Notes: generated from the letters alone by a model not told the origin. Shown: positions 21,479 through 34,479, numbered from the stretch's first letter. The stretch is DNA of 64,000 nucleotides from Dendrolimus kikuchii (GCA_019925095.2 CM034392.1:24928387-24992386); one strand, 5' to 3'. Numbers and translations are program-made.

Positions 21479-24400
21479 ATATTTTTTTTGTAATACCTAA
21501 TAATAAAAAAATATTTTTTCGCTACAATTGTCTTAGAAGCCTGAGAGATGAGATGAGAGAGGTGCCTGAAGTTATTACAGGTCATCATGTTCTTACTTTT
21601 TTCTTTATTACGTGTCCACTACAATTTTAAGACTGTCATAAAGGATTGATCTGTCAGCTTGATCATCAGAGTCTATGTTCAAACTTGCTGCTTTGTATAC
21701 ATTAATGTTTCTAAAATCTCTCATATCTCGTAAAGAGATGTGTTCCAATTTGCTGCCTTTAGCGAAACTTGTTTTTGCGTGTTAGGAGTGTTTATAGTTA
21801 CAAAGTTACCAAATTGGATTTGTAATTAAAAAATTTGGCAGCTGATTAAAATGAATTGCAAAAGATGAAAAATAGGGGAAGCTGTACCGTTGTTGGCACC
21901 CCAGTAAAATGATTGGCACCATATTGTTTTATTCCAAACATTAACGAGGAGGAATTTCCTGCTTATATGCAACATTTGTGATTGTATTATATTAGAGAAC
22001 CCAATAAGTATTTGGATTCCGCAAAGATTTCACGTGATTCGGAAGTACTCGTGATTTGTTTGCGACCAAGATATCTAACACTAATGCAGATGACCGTGCC
22101 CCAATCAAGAGGATAATGAAATCTTACAATAAATACTATACAGAAGCTGACATATTTTTCTAACTCCTTCTTTGTATAAAAAAAATTGTAGAGTTGTCAA
22201 TTGATGTTCTTACTGCTACTTAATCACTAGTCAATTAGTGTAGTGAATTTCATATCTACTGATGCCCATATACTAAATGTTATAAAATTCACAATTCTCT
22301 GGGCAATAACTGACTGACAGACAGACGGATTTACTTCTTTTATTATAGCTGTTGGCAACATCGCTAGTTGCGTCACAGCCACAAGTAATATGTACCAATA
22401 ATTTATATTTATGTTTAATTTTCTTAGTGGAATAGTTCGTTGCCTTAAATAAATAAAAAAAGAAATCTTAATTTATTTTTATTTTGAAGCAATTTATATA
22501 AATTACAATGATAATAATATTATTATTGAATATATAATAATAAGTAAATTTATTGGGTGCTAATCATTGGGCGGGGTGTCAACAATGCTGTAGTTTACCC
22601 TACATTAATTACAACATTATTAAACATATAGTGTAAAAACTAGGGATTTTTTTTAAGCATTGAATTATATAGATTCAAATCAATAGTTGTGACTCATGAC
22701 GTATCGAATTGTTTTGTACCTTGGACATTTTTTTTATACAAAAATGTTTATAAGGTGTCAAAGAAGTTGTAATTACTACATAATTGTAAATTATTATTAA
22801 TTACTAGTCACGAGAAAAATACAATAACTTATAATTTTCATTTCGGTAATCTACATACCTTTAAAATATACGGTAAATAGAAGTCATTGTGAAAATAAAT
22901 TATTTTAATTAGCGTGATTTATATTTCATATTTTCTTATGTTCTAAACAATACATTACGAATCAAACTAATTTTAATTAGTACTTTACAATTAATTTAAT
23001 TCATAAAGTATTTATGAGTTCGACGCTCATGATCAACACCTGCAACCTCGCTTTATTAATACAAAATTCGGGTATGTAGTCGTTGGAGCTTTGCCACAGC
23101 GGTCCGATTGTAATTCAAGTAAGGTTTTGTTTACTATGTTTGGAAGGTGAATCCAATATAAACGAAACTTTAGATTTTTTTTTGAAAACAGAAGATATCA
23201 GTGAAACCTGTAATTAACAGATTTCAGAACCTTATATAGTGTAGGTAATATTATATAACACCTACGTAATATAATAATATATGCCGATATAATTAATTTA
23301 AAATGTTAAAATTACTTATTTATATTTTCTTGAATTAAAATGCATAAATTACGCTAATTATAATATTATTTAAAGTACGAGGATTAATCTCGAAGTGTGA
23401 TAATCTGATAATGTAAAAATTGTGTCTTAATGGATGAGAGTTTGAGAAATGTGATTTAAGATAATTCATATTAATTAAGTTGTAATGAGTATGGTGAATT
23501 AACATAATAATTTATATACACGTATATTTTGTCAGTTTAATAATATTTACGAGTAAAATTAAAAAAAATATATATACATCATCATTAAACTGACAAATAT
23601 ATGTATAGTGCTGTAGTAATAATTATTTTAAATATTATATATATATATATATATAATGGTATTGTTGATATGCCATTCTCGACGGATTTCAATTCTATCA
23701 TTTCCCTTCTAGATATAAATAGTAGTCTTGTATCATATCAACAAAATTGTTAAGCAATACGAAAATATATTAGTAGGCTTTGCTAAGTAACTAAGAGCGC
23801 TTAAGTCAATTAATAAATTGTGTTAAAAGGCATATCGTAGATTATTAAAATAGCTTTTACTATACAGTATATATATTTTACATGTTATAAATGTTAATTA
23901 GAGAGACATGTGATTCTTGAAGCAATTATAAAATTATTCATCTAAGACCATATCAATTACTATAATATAGTGTATTAAATATATAGCAATATCGACATAT
24001 ATTTTTCCTGAAATATGTAGTAAAATATAAGAAATAAGATGTGCCTTTTTGAACTGCCAGTTGCTAATAAATTATTGTAAATATATTTTTTCAATTCTTG
24101 ACGATTAACACTTTACCATTACGTACTTGGCATAACCCAGAAGCAAATATAATTTCAGATAATTTAAAAAAAAATAGGTAACATGCGAGAGAAATTTTAA
24201 AACACTTCTTAAAATCCGGTTCGAAGGACCAATGATATGTAGCGTACCTTCTGCTTTCGTATTCGGTAGTTATGTTGAGAATACTTTCGATATTCAAAGA
24301 AAGGTTAGCCTGAGACGATTAGACACTATTACTCGTATGATACACCATAGTATGCATGTCTGAGTGCAATGATGTGGGGTAATGTGTATATTGAAAGAGC

Positions 24401-25571
24401 TGAAGGTAGTTGTGTGGTTGTGAACCGTTAATACTGAAGTACATATGCTTAAAGTCCGAGGTGAGGTGTTAGTCAACTATAAACATTTTTTCACAGAAGA
24501 TTGAAAAAAATAAACTGTACTCTCGCCATCAAACATGATTATAGGTACTCCACATTCTTACGAATACCACTCGGGAAGACGAGAAAAACACATGAAACGT
24601 GAATGATCTGGCGTTTGTTTTTCTCCCATTCGCGCGAGGTTTCTGCGTGAATCTGGAGCACGTATTAAAGTCAAATTATTAAGGCATTGAGGATGACCTA
24701 GTTGATGTATGGCTGCTAGCGTTAACCCTTTGATGGACCAATGTTAATATTATTTGTTTTTCCAAAAGCTGCCAGCTGCCATCAAAATTGCCACGCCAAA
24801 ACCAAGAGAGTTATAGCGTCTCTTTTATTCTAATACAAATTCTACGTAGTTAGAGGGAGAAAGCATCAGTTAGACGTTCATTTCAATTATCTCTATTTGA
24901 CCACAAATTTGTGGTGGTTCCGTCTTAAGGATTAAGATGCAAACTGAGCTTGTTGAAATCAAGAAGTAAATCAAAGTAAGAGCTTGTTTATACTGTTGGT
25001 TGTTTCCTTCATTGGGTTTCAATTTGTATTGAATTCATCATGTTAATATAGAAAAAGTTTATAATATGACGCATATTAGGTATGTATCATGTCGCTTCAA
25101 CTGCAAAAGCTTATGCGGAAACAACAGGTTTTATCGATAAAAACTGAGTAGGTACATATTCCAACGTTATTGTTGTTTTTACGAACAGTTTGTGTACTTA
25201 ATTTATTTTTAAGTGATAGTTTAATTAAGTACATATTTAAAAAAAAATACAGCGTTATTTTTCTATAACTCTTCGATTCAGTTTTCTGTGAAAAAATGAT
25301 CTTAAGCCATTGTTATTAATTTAGTTATTATGAATTAATTATTTATTATTAAAAGCAAACCGCTTCTACTACTTCTAGTTTAAAATTAATAATTTACTAA
25401 ATAATTACTATATATAGATGCCATAATTTTATAATAGAGTTACATTTTTGGTTGTTTTTTTCTCGGTAATATTTTTTGCATTTACCAAAAAGATCTTGTA
25501 ATAAAACATTGTTTTAATTTAATTTGTGGTTTTATTGTACTCTATATCAAGCCTATGAAACTACAACTGTT
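21479..25571. other. AT-rich intergenic stretch
   Basis: No open frame with a recognisable motif on either strand. Contains a (TA)n run at about 23634-23655 and the 16-bp palindrome ACCACAAATTTGTGGT near 24900. Otherwise nothing seen. Confidence 0.5.
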
Positions 25572-25870
25572 GTTTTTATTGGCAACCATGTAGGTGGAGA
25601 AGACTGACGGGTTAACTGCCCACCTGATGGAGAGCGGTTATCATCGTCCATGGATATTTGTAACACCAAAGGTGCTACCGCTCTCTTAACGAAAACTGGA
25701 GCCTGGTCACTAATGCCAGAACACAACTCAAGGTTGTTATGCCGGCATACTGTAGATTAGGGGTGGTCTATCCAGACGGGCAAAGACCCTACCACCCGGC
25801 TATGGGTTGTTTAGTCGCCCTTACGACAGGTTGCCCGGCCGCAGGAAATTATATTGTCTCCGTTCCGGAT
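25572..25870 (-). mobile_element. SINE-A copy 4, diverged
   Basis: ACCTGATGGAGAGCGGTTAT, GTGCTACCGCTCTCTTAACG and a right end CTCCGTTCCGGAT; an older copy with internal deletions. Confidence 0.8.
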
Positions 25871-25890
25871 GAAAATTTAATTTAAGCAAG

Positions 25891-25957
25891 TACCCATGCA
25901 GTGCCTGGGTACAAACCCGTGCAGTGCCCGGGTACAAACCCGTGCACTGCATGGGCA
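25891..25957. repeat. tandem and inverted 23-bp repeat
   Basis: GGGTACAAACCCGTGCA occurs twice in tandem. CCCATGCAGTGC on the left is inverted as GCACTGCATGGG on the right, so the whole 67 bp can fold. It directly follows SINE-A copy 4. Confidence 0.7.
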
Positions 25958-26159
25958 TTCCCTGCATTTCAATAAAAGTTTAAGCTCAATATTGGGGCGG
26001 CGCTGGGTTTAGCGATAAGCAAACTGTTTCAAAATTTTAAAATAGGACAACGTGACAATTTTGAAGACAGTAGTGGACAGAAGGGCACGCATCTACCTGA
26101 TTAATGAAATGCGGCTGCTCCTCTGCTCCTCAGTGCACTTCACTTTCACCTTGGTTATA

Positions 26160-26471
26160 TTTTTTTTTTATTGCTGGAGTTCAGCAGACAGGCAGACGAC
26201 CCACTTGATGGAAAGCGGTTACCGTCGCCTATGGACATTTGCAACACCAAAGGTGCTACAAATGCGCTGCTGCTGTCTTAAGGGAAACTGGAACCTTGTC
26301 ACTAATGCCAGAACAAAACACAAGGTTGTTATGGCGGCATACTCTAGACCAGGGTTGGGCGCCATCCAGTCGAGCAAATACCCTACCACCTGGCTGTGGG
26401 TTGTTTTGTCGCCTCTTACGGCAGGCCGCCCTGCCGCAGGAAATTGTATTCTTTCTCCGTTCCTGCACGGC
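26160..26471 (-). mobile_element. SINE-A copy 5
   Basis: Complete minus copy with T-run at 26161-26169 and CGTTCCTGCACGG at the end. It interrupts a larger dispersed repeat shared with 41665-42670. Confidence 0.87.
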
Positions 26472-26608
26472 TAAAAGGTTATGTTGTAGGTTTAACAATA
26501 TTGTCTATTTATTTCTTTTGTAAAGCGGCGATTTGTATATAGCGATATTAATTGTGATATATATGGTGATTTTGTATTATATTATTTAGTTATATTAGTT
26601 TTTTTTAA

Positions 26609-27010
26609 TCTATATATATAAAAATCAATTGCTGTTCGTTAGTCTCGCTAAAACTCGAGAATGGCTGGACTGATTTGGCTAATTTTGATTTTGAATTATT
26701 TGTGGAAGTCCAGGGAAGGTTTAAAAGGCGAGTAAATATGAAAAAAATGCTTGGAAATAATTAAAACAACAATTTCGCTTTCCCTTAGAAACTATTCCTA
26801 CCTGTCAAATATTTGATGTTCGTCCCGTCGTTTAGAAATCAATTAAATTTAAAAGTCGTTCAGAAATCAAATTAAATTTATAAGTGAATTGTTTTCCAAT
26901 TTTTTAATTGGTTTTGAATGTCAAACATTTGATGTTCGTCCCGTCGTTCAGAAATCAACGTTTTTTATTTGTTCATTCTGAGGCGGTAAGAAGTTTGCCG
27001 GGTCAGCTAG
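26609..27010 (+). mobile_element. Helitron-like element, non-autonomous
   Basis: Begins TCTATATATATAAAAATC and ends GGGTCAGCTAG, flanked by A at 26608 and T at 27011: the Helitron signature (5' TC, 3' CTRR, insertion between A and T). Internal GATGTTCGTCCCGTCGTT is repeated. No coding sequence. Confidence 0.65.
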
Positions 27011-27200
27011 TTTATATTATATTTGCCATGAGCGAGGGGCGATTTAATTTTATTTTATTAATGACATCACAATGAATGACTGACATGCGTGAGAAAAAAG
27101 GGCACACGCCGCCAGATTTAAATGAAGAATTTAAATCTATTTGAAGAAAAGTATGAATAGTTCGTAAGGAGGTTTACATGGCGGTACCACTCAAAATGTT

Positions 27201-28064
27201 GTAACTGCTTTTAGTTTGCGACAATTGCATTTCTATACAGAGTTATTCTTTTAAACACAGATTCATCGCAGCCTCCCGTAGTTTCTCTGGAGAAGCTTCG
27301 GTATGTAGACATAATGCACCACTTCTCAAAGGATGTACAGTCGCGGAATGAATGAGTTCGTCACCTTAAGGTCAACTTTTGCTTGCACGGGTACAAGAAA
27401 CAATACTGACAACATTTTAATAAATGTTACGTTTATAAAATATAGAAACGTGAAAGAAGAAAATTGCAATGTCTTCAATGACAGACGCTGAGATTAACAA
27501 TAAGAAACAAAGAGGACATAATCACGACGTTTAACATAAATATTAAAATCAATAAAAAGGTTTTACATGTCTAAACAATCTTCTTAGACAAGATAACATC
27601 AAACAACTTTGATCTAAGTAATTTTACACGTTATTGTCAAGTAGTTAAACGGAATTTTCTGTGGAACAGTCTGTTCTGAGATGAGTCACAGGACACACAT
27701 CTTTTTAAACTGAAGTGTAAAAAGACCAGATGTGCTCGCATAACGTTAAATTAATCAATTTGAAAACTGGAGAACGTTTTCATAAGTCATAAGTATTTTA
27801 TTTAGTACAATAATATAAAATTATATGCACCTGTCATTTCAAGTACATTATAATTGTCATGAAAAATACATACACAATGTAATTAAATCATATTTAAATT
27901 AATAAATTCCTCTATTGTGTAGGGCTCGATAAGATAACTTTTTAATATTTTTTTTAAAAGACCGATACTTCCGGTTTCTTTCATTTTTAAGTAGTAGTCT
28001 ACTGTAGATTAAAGGGCCCATTACATACACCGTCTTGCTCATCTTAGAGAGCGAACATGATATG
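27201..28064. other. unassigned sequence
   Basis: AT-rich, no motif-bearing frame; nothing identified. Confidence 0.4.
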
Positions 28065-28081
28065 GCCGAAAGCTTTCCCTT

Positions 28082-28246
28082 TTTTTTTTGAGGCGAGGGA
28101 AAATGCTTAACCGATTTACGCACAAACTGGGCCGTTGCTAGGGGAACGACACGCGTCGGTCGGGGGCGATAACACTGCAGCAATAGTATGCTCTTGGTAG
28201 TGCTCCGTCCGCGATCGACGTCACAGAATAGTGTGAAAGACTCCGA
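28082..28246 (-). mobile_element. GC-rich retroposon S2, copy 1, 17-bp target duplication
   Basis: T-run then GAGGCGAGGGAAAATGCTTA; flanked by perfect GCCGAAAGCTTTCCCTT at 28065-28081 and 28247-28263. Matches 44925-45099 in reverse. Confidence 0.85.
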
Positions 28247-28629
28247 GCCGAAAGCTTTCCCTTGCCCCAGGTGCCGTAAGAATTTGCGTTGCCACTAGGG
28301 TTGCCACCTGTTTTTGAGAAAAATAACGTATTACATTTTTATGTAGAGAAAAAATAAAGTATTTGGAAATAAAATAAGTTTATTTATTTCTTCTCTTGGA
28401 GACAGTATTTTTGTGTGCTTCTAGCATATACTAACAATTTTCCATTATCCTTAAATTTTTGGAAGCTAGCTTTACATTACCAATTTTAATTTAAATAAAC
28501 AAATAATTCATATTTTATTAAATTTATAGATGTCCTGTACCTTTCTTCTCGCCATTTTAGATTCATTATTGAATAAACTCTTTCAGTGAAACCAGGATCG
28601 ATAATAGTTCAGTAATTGTCCGTATTATT

Positions 28630-28864
28630 ATTTTTTTTATTGCAGGAGTTCAGCAGACAGGCAGACGGCCCACTTAATGGAAAGCGGTTACCATCGCTTA
28701 TGGACATTTGTAACACCATAGGTGCTACAAATGCGCTGCTGCTCTCTTAAGGGTCACTGGAACCTGGTCACTAATGCCGGAACACAAATCAAGGTTGTTA
28801 TGGCGACATGGTTTAGACCAGGGGTGGTAGCCATCCAGTCGGGCAAATGCCCTACCACCTGGCA
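28630..28864 (-). mobile_element. SINE-A copy 6, 5'-truncated
   Basis: Runs from the T-run to CCCTACCACCTGGCA, then switches to unrelated A-rich sequence; the head is missing. Confidence 0.85.
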
Positions 28865-29039
28865 AAAATATATAATATAAGTGTTTCATTTTACTAAACA
28901 ATATAATAAATCTATTTATACATGTCTTATCTTGATTAGAATGATTAGACACACATACATGTATGCACGCACACAAACTCCCATGTACGCACGCACTCAC
29001 ACAGACACGCATACATTCACACTTTTTCACGTTTTCTTA

Positions 29040-29195
29040 TAATTAGTATGTAGTTTGTTTTTCGCCATGGAGTGGAGCACTGGTGTCCTGTAATACAGAC
29101 CTGCACAGATCTACAATGGGCACCAGTCTCACACAACAGGTACTATATCACTTTTAAATCGTTGTGTGAGAAAATAAAGTTTTCTTTCTTTCTTT
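29040..29195 (+). mobile_element. retroposon 3' end with (CTTT)n tail
   Basis: CATGGAGTGGAGCACTGG through GTGTGAGAAAATAAAG then CTTT repeats, a typical LINE or SINE 3' terminus. Confidence 0.5.
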
Positions 29196-29756
29196 CAATT
29201 TTACGCATCAGAGTATAAACATTGGAAATAGAGCATTTTCACATACTATATTTCTATGCAAAAGTATAAAGAATATTTACCAAAAATAAAGTAGGATACG
29301 TCATTATAAAGTATGGTTGGCAACCCTAGCTGACACGCTCAGCGTAAGTATCCATGTTCACGCTGACCTATACCACGTATTTCATGCTGCGACTGTACAA
29401 TACGCCTGGTCTAATAGTAAGTGTAGAATATGTAGGTCTGCAAAAATGATAAATTGCTTTCGATCTTTTAATTATGCGAAACCAATGCTCAATTATTTGG
29501 TTTGATTTGAATCTTAATCAGCGGTTGCAATAAATTGTAGTTATTATTATGTAGCGGGGCAATTACAGTCGCCGGGTTGAATCTGCCGGGACACTTGTCT
29601 ACCCCTTAAATTGGGTAACAAGATAAACCGGCGATGGTTCTTCCAAGCGGATTAAATTAACTCTCTTCAGTGTGTACCGTCAGCATACAAGTTATTTCTA
29701 TGTATTTATTTATTTAATTTGTTTGGGATACATACAATAATTAATATTTTTAAATA
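29196..29756. other. unassigned sequence
   Basis: A GC-richer block at 29570-29690 (TTGAATCTGCCGGGACAC) is not recognised; the rest is AT-rich. Confidence 0.4.
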
Positions 29757-30250
29757 TACATACATACATAGCTTCACGCCAGTTTCCTTGCGGTGTAGGC
29801 ACGAACAACAGAGCGCAATTCAGGCTTGTTCTTACACACCTCACTCGCTTCTTTGACATTCATAGCTTTTGTCATGCACGCTCGTCTGTTCTTAAGGATC
29901 GTATACTAGCAGAAGGCTCTGACATCACCTCCTGCTAGTATATGATCAATTTGATCATGGAAGGTATGTTGTGGCCTTCCACGACTTCTGCATCCATCCA
30001 CTTTTGCATTGTATATCTGTTTTGTCATTCTTTCATCATGCATTATTTCCACATGCCCGAACCACCGGAGCATTCCTTTCCTGACCTTCACCCCGACACT
30101 CTCTTTCAGACCAACTCTCTTTCTTACTTCGGTATTACGAACGCGGTCCGCTAGCGTCACTCCGCAGATTTTGCGCAGTGCTCGCATCTCGACCGCGTTT
30201 ACTCTACTTTCATGCTCTTTCTTCCATACCCAACTCTCGCTTCCATACGT
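29757..30250 (-). mobile_element. RTE-like LINE 3' end, copy 2
   Basis: Longer minus-strand copy reaching the MRALRKICGVTLADRVRN segment. A small insertion near 29895-29930 duplicates CTAGCAGAAGG-like sequence and shortens the usual ending. Confidence 0.85.
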
Positions 30251-30714
30251 AAATTTTTAAATATAAAACATAAAATTAATACATATATCAATCAAGTTTC
30301 TACCAAAAAATAATTTGTATAAAAAAATATAAGTTGGCTCAAATAATTAATTACAAGAAAAAAAATTACATACATTTAGAAATAATATTTAGAAAATTTT
30401 AGTTTTATGTGTACTGTGGAGAAGAAACAGTAGAAAAGCGGGGGTATTTTGACTTCGAGGCAAACGCTCCGAACACAGCACGTATTTAACGCTAGTACGA
30501 TGATATTACTACTACTACTACTAGTTTTTTGAGTACGTAGTTATATGTATTATTAAAAAAAATTTAGGTATTTACTTCTGGATACGTTACCCATAGAAAA
30601 CGATGACCGAGGCTCAGTATTTTACTTAGAGTCTTTAGAGACTATAGGTAGAATATAATAAAACTAAGTTAATTTTTCTTTTATTCTATTAGTATATATT
30701 GTCTTAGTTTGCTT

Positions 30715-30930
30715 GGTATCTGGTTAAAGGGTCGGATGCAGAAGGCAGCTCTGTTGGACACGGCCCGTATTGTGAGGAGATTCCTGTGTCTGGAGCCTTA
30801 ACCACCGGTAGCCTGGACCCTAGGCCCCACTGCCGGCGAAGATCAGTTTTTTATATTTTTTTATAAATAATTTTGTATTTTTTATAAGAAAAATGTAAAA
30901 AATTTGGAAATAAAATATTGTCTTAGTTTT
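30715..30930 (+). mobile_element. LINE-like 3' UTR fragment
   Basis: GTCGGATGCAGAAGGCAGC and CCTAGGCCCCACTGCCGG, then an A/T-rich tail ending GGAAATAAAATA. The GC-rich-to-tail layout resembles LINE 3' ends; family not named. Confidence 0.4.
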
Positions 30931-31445
30931 ATTATTATGTATTCCAAATTATGTAAAATAAAACTTAATAGTAGTTACATTTTATGAGTAAATCAAGACG
31001 GTATTATATTACACATATACACATACATATATGTATATATATATATATATATATTATGAAGTGGTATTTATATTTCCAAAACCTTTAAAAACTTTTTTAG
31101 AAATATCGTCAATCATAAATAAAGAACTATAAATTAAGCAGTTATTCTCACGCGCGCTTAGGTACTAAGGTTTAAATTTAGGGCTTCAATATCGACGCGT
31201 CCATTGAGTAATAGCGGTCGCCCGAGGGTCAGAGCCGTTGATTCGTTACATTTCTAATTACAAATACTAAAAATATTATACAGGTTAAGTAAACAATTTA
31301 AAATTAGATTGAAAGACTTTAATATCCGTATTATATTTTATCTCTATAAAATTCTACTTGCATAATAATAGTAGTTCCTCTAAACTACACCACGTGCGAG
31401 TTCGGCTTGCGCCTAAGTTACTTTGTAATATTTTTGCAAAATATA
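30931..31445. other. AT-rich, with (TA)n run
   Basis: (TA)n at about 31034-31055; nothing else identified. Confidence 0.4.
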
Positions 31446-31585
31446 TTTTTTTTATTGCAGGAGTTCAGCAGACAGGCAGACGGTCCACTTGATGGAAAGC
31501 GGTTACCACCGCATATGGACATTTGCAACACCAAAGGTGCTACAAATGCGCTGCTGCTCTCTTAAGTGACACTGGAACCTGGTCC
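31446..31585 (-). mobile_element. SINE-A copy 7, short 5'-truncated
   Basis: Only the 3' 140 bp, ending at CTGGAACCTGGTCC. Confidence 0.82.
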
Positions 31586-31938
31586 AAATAAAAGTTTTCC
31601 TCTTCTGCTGTCGGTACAAGTAAATCGCGATTCGTAAATCTCGAGCTAGCTGTGGTTTAGTTGTACGTCTGCCTGTCCGATCGGGCGTAACTCCGGAACG
31701 GAAATGAAATAAGGACAGACGGCAAACTGAACGTTTATTTATTCTCCAACTTAGCCAATCAATAATTAGTTTACCAATAGAGTTTTTTGTTTTTAAGTTT
31801 CGGCTTCTCCGTCAAAGGCTAAGAACCCTTTTCGTAATATCTCTAAGTAAGTCCATATAATATATTATATGCGTCACAATAATGTTAATTTTAGATTAGT
31901 TGGGGACAAGGCCTGTGCCTTGTGTGTATATATATATA

Positions 31939-32103
31939 CTAGCCGTCCCGGCAGACGTTGTTCTGCCCTGAAGAAATAAAATTTAGAACCCGATTGCAGC
32001 GCCACCTACCGGGTCCAATTGTGAATCTAAACCATCCTCGAATCCACTTGAACACACACAAAAAAATTCATTCAAATCGGTCTAGCCGTTTAGGAGGAGA
32101 TTT
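31939..32103 (-). mobile_element. Helitron-like 3' end, truncated
   Basis: Minus-strand end GACGGCTAG next to T, body with ATTCAAATCGGTCTAGCCG; cut off by SINE-A copy 8. Confidence 0.5.
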
Positions 32104-32322
32104 GCCAGGTGGTAGGGCATTTGCCCGACTGGATGGCTACCACCCCTGGTCTAAAGTATGTCGCCATAATAACCTTGAGTTGTGTTCCGGCATTAGTGAC
32201 CAGGTTCCAGTTGAGAGCAGCAGCGCATTTGTAGCAACTTTGCTGTTGCAAATGTCCATAGGCGATGGTAACCGCTTTCCATCAAGTGGGCCGTCTGGCT
32301 GTCTGCTGATCTCCTGCAATTA
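32104..32322 (+). mobile_element. SINE-A copy 8, 5'-truncated
   Basis: From GCCAGGTGGTAGGGCATTTG to CTCCTGCAATTAAG; joined directly to a Helitron-like end on its left. Confidence 0.84.
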
Positions 32323-32358
32323 AGAAAAGGAGTTCACTGTCAACACACGTACAGAACA

Positions 32359-32393
32359 ATTATATATATAAAAAGAGAGAGAGAGAGAGAGAG

Positions 32394-32430
<37 letters not shown>

Positions 32431-32745
32431 TGAAGCAACTTTTGTATCCCTTTTTACGAAAATTGCGTGGACGGAGGAGTATGAAATTTCGCACACTTAT
32501 AGTTTATATGGAGAAGAAGCGACGAATGCTAATTTTTTTTTTTTTATTATGCATATAAAATACATTAAATCAATTAAAAAAAGACATCACACACACTACC
32601 ATGTATTTGACACACACACACACACACTTCTGTTTATTGTTCAAGTCAAATTAACTGTGTAGTCTTGGCGAAATCTGTGATTATAGAAGTATAGTCTTTG
32701 ACAACAAATAATTATGGTCGAATTTCGACCACGGGCGACCACTAG
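32359..32745 (+). mobile_element. Helitron-like element, copy of 54636-55001
   Basis: Shares TATGAAATTTCGCACACTTA and GGGCGACCACTAG with the 54.6 kb copy; its 5' end is replaced by (GA)n(TA)n microsatellite at 32374-32427. Confidence 0.6.
32374..32427. repeat. compound microsatellite (GA)n(TA)n
   Basis: About 25 bases of GA followed by about 29 bases of TA. Confidence 0.95.
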
Positions 32746-33479
32746 TATAAATAAGTAAGCCTTTATTTCTGCTTTTTTTACATAGAAAAATAACTTGTAT
32801 ATATCCAACTTAGTCCATATTTTTTTAAAATATATACATTGTTGCTCTTATAACATTATTATTTTTTCTCAATCAATTCACCATATATAAGACATCATAG
32901 AGATAACAACAAATAAACTTCAGGAAAAAAAACATCAACAACAGAAAACTACAGAATGCTACATAAAAAACTAAGAAAGATAAATTTACTATTCTTTGGA
33001 GTGCAAGAAAAAAAGGATATGAAGATCTTAATATAATTATACATATATGTATACATAAAGATAAATAAATGTATGTACATACATACATACATACATAACT
33101 TATTTATTTCAATAAGTCCATACATGTAAGTTGCCGGGGCTTCCCAGAAAGTAATCAGATGATACTTTTGTTGGGAAACCTCGCTCTTCCTATGTTTCAT
33201 CAATTTTAAGACTATCAATTCGCTGAATTACAGAGAGTACTTTTACAAATATTTAAAGAAAATAAAAAAAAAGAGATAAATAGATGGGTTTCGAGTGGTT
33301 GTAAAAAACTGTCAACCCACCAAAAAACATTACTAAACGCTCCCTAAGTATTTTCCCATTTCTTTCAGACGCCACGAAACCGTTGGAAAATAAAACTAAT
33401 ACCTTCAAAGAGCCAATAAAACAACCCGATTGCCTCAACACGTTCGCTGTACTCGACTTTTTATCTTTTTTTAAATTTT

Positions 33480-33788
33480 ATTTTTTTTGAAGGAGTTCAG
33501 CAGACAGGCAGACGGCCCACTTGATGGAAAGCGGTTACCATCGCCTATGGACATTTGCAACACCAAAGGTGCTATAAATGCGCTGCTGCTCTCTTAAAGC
33601 AGACTGGAACCTGGTCACTAATGCCGGAACACAACTCAAGGTTGTTATGACGGCATGCTCTAGACCAGGTGTGGTAGCCATCCAGTCGAGCAAATGCCGT
33701 ACCACCTGGCTATGGGTTGTTAAGTCGCCTCTTACGACAGGCCGCCCGGCCGCAGGAAATTGTATTCTTTCTCCGTTCCTGCGCAGAT
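33480..33788 (-). mobile_element. SINE-A copy 9
   Basis: Complete minus copy, right end CGTTCCTGCGCAGAT. Faces copy 10 in opposite orientation 166 bp away. Confidence 0.87.
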
Positions 33789-33954
33789 AAAAATTTGGAG
33801 GTGATTTGGTGAATTTTTTTCTAACTTAAAATAACTAGAGAAAAAATACGAAAAAACTACGTTACGTCTCATATCGTAAAGATTTATGATATATTTCTTG
33901 GTTATATTGGTCAGTAATGACGAAGGAAAAGTAGTTTCGTTTGAACCCCGTGCT

Positions 33955-34274
33955 ATCCGTGCAGGAACGGAGAAAGAATACAATTTCCTGCGGCCGGGCG
34001 GCCTGTCGTAAGAGGCGACTTAACAACCCATAGCCAGGTGGTAGGGCATTTGCCCGACTGGATGGCTACCACCCCTGGTCTAAAGTATGTCGCCATAACA
34101 ACCTTGAGTTGTGTTCCGGCATTAGTGACCAGGTTCCAGTCTCCCTTAAGAGAGCAGCAGCGCATTTGTAGCACCTTTGGTGTTGCAAATGTCCATAGGC
34201 GATGGTAACCGCTTTCCATCAAGTGGGCCGTCTGCCTGTCTGCTGATCTCCTGCAATAAAAAATAAAAAAAAAA
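33955..34274 (+). mobile_element. SINE-A copy 10, full length
   Basis: Starts ATCCGTGCAGGAACGG, ends in an A-rich tail; GAACCCC at 33943-33949 and 34275-34281 is a likely 7-bp target duplication. Confidence 0.9.
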
Positions 34275-34479
34275 GAACCCCACTTTTGACCTTTTGCGGC
34301 AATAGGAGCCTTAACGTCACTTACAGTGTCGCATCACAAATAAAACAAACCTCGCCTACATATTTTATGCGTAGTATATTAAGGCGTTAATGAAAGCATT
34401 ACGACGCAGGTTTACCAGAGACAACAAAAATAAATAACATTCTGTTATTACTTACACTAATTGGATAAATACCTATACA

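Larger units (their letters stand above)
25990..27200. repeat. large dispersed repeat, copy A (with nested insertions)
   Basis: GGCGGCGCTGGGTTTAGCGA, GCTGCTCCTCTGCTCCTCAG and, further right, GGGGCGATTTAATTT and CCAGATTTAAATGAAG recur in the same order at 41665-42670. SINE-A copy 5 and a Helitron-like element are inserted here. It may be an LTR or DNA element; class unknown. Confidence 0.6.

Noticed and set aside
21297..21500. 68-codon + frame containing the hairpin (SKEVLRPALKESSGRD)
   Set aside because: Considered as an alternative last integrin exon, but no joining donor of good quality exists and the palindrome explains its composition.
32374..32427. (GA)n(TA)n as a promoter element
   Set aside because: No gene starts nearby; a simple microsatellite at a Helitron-like end explains it.
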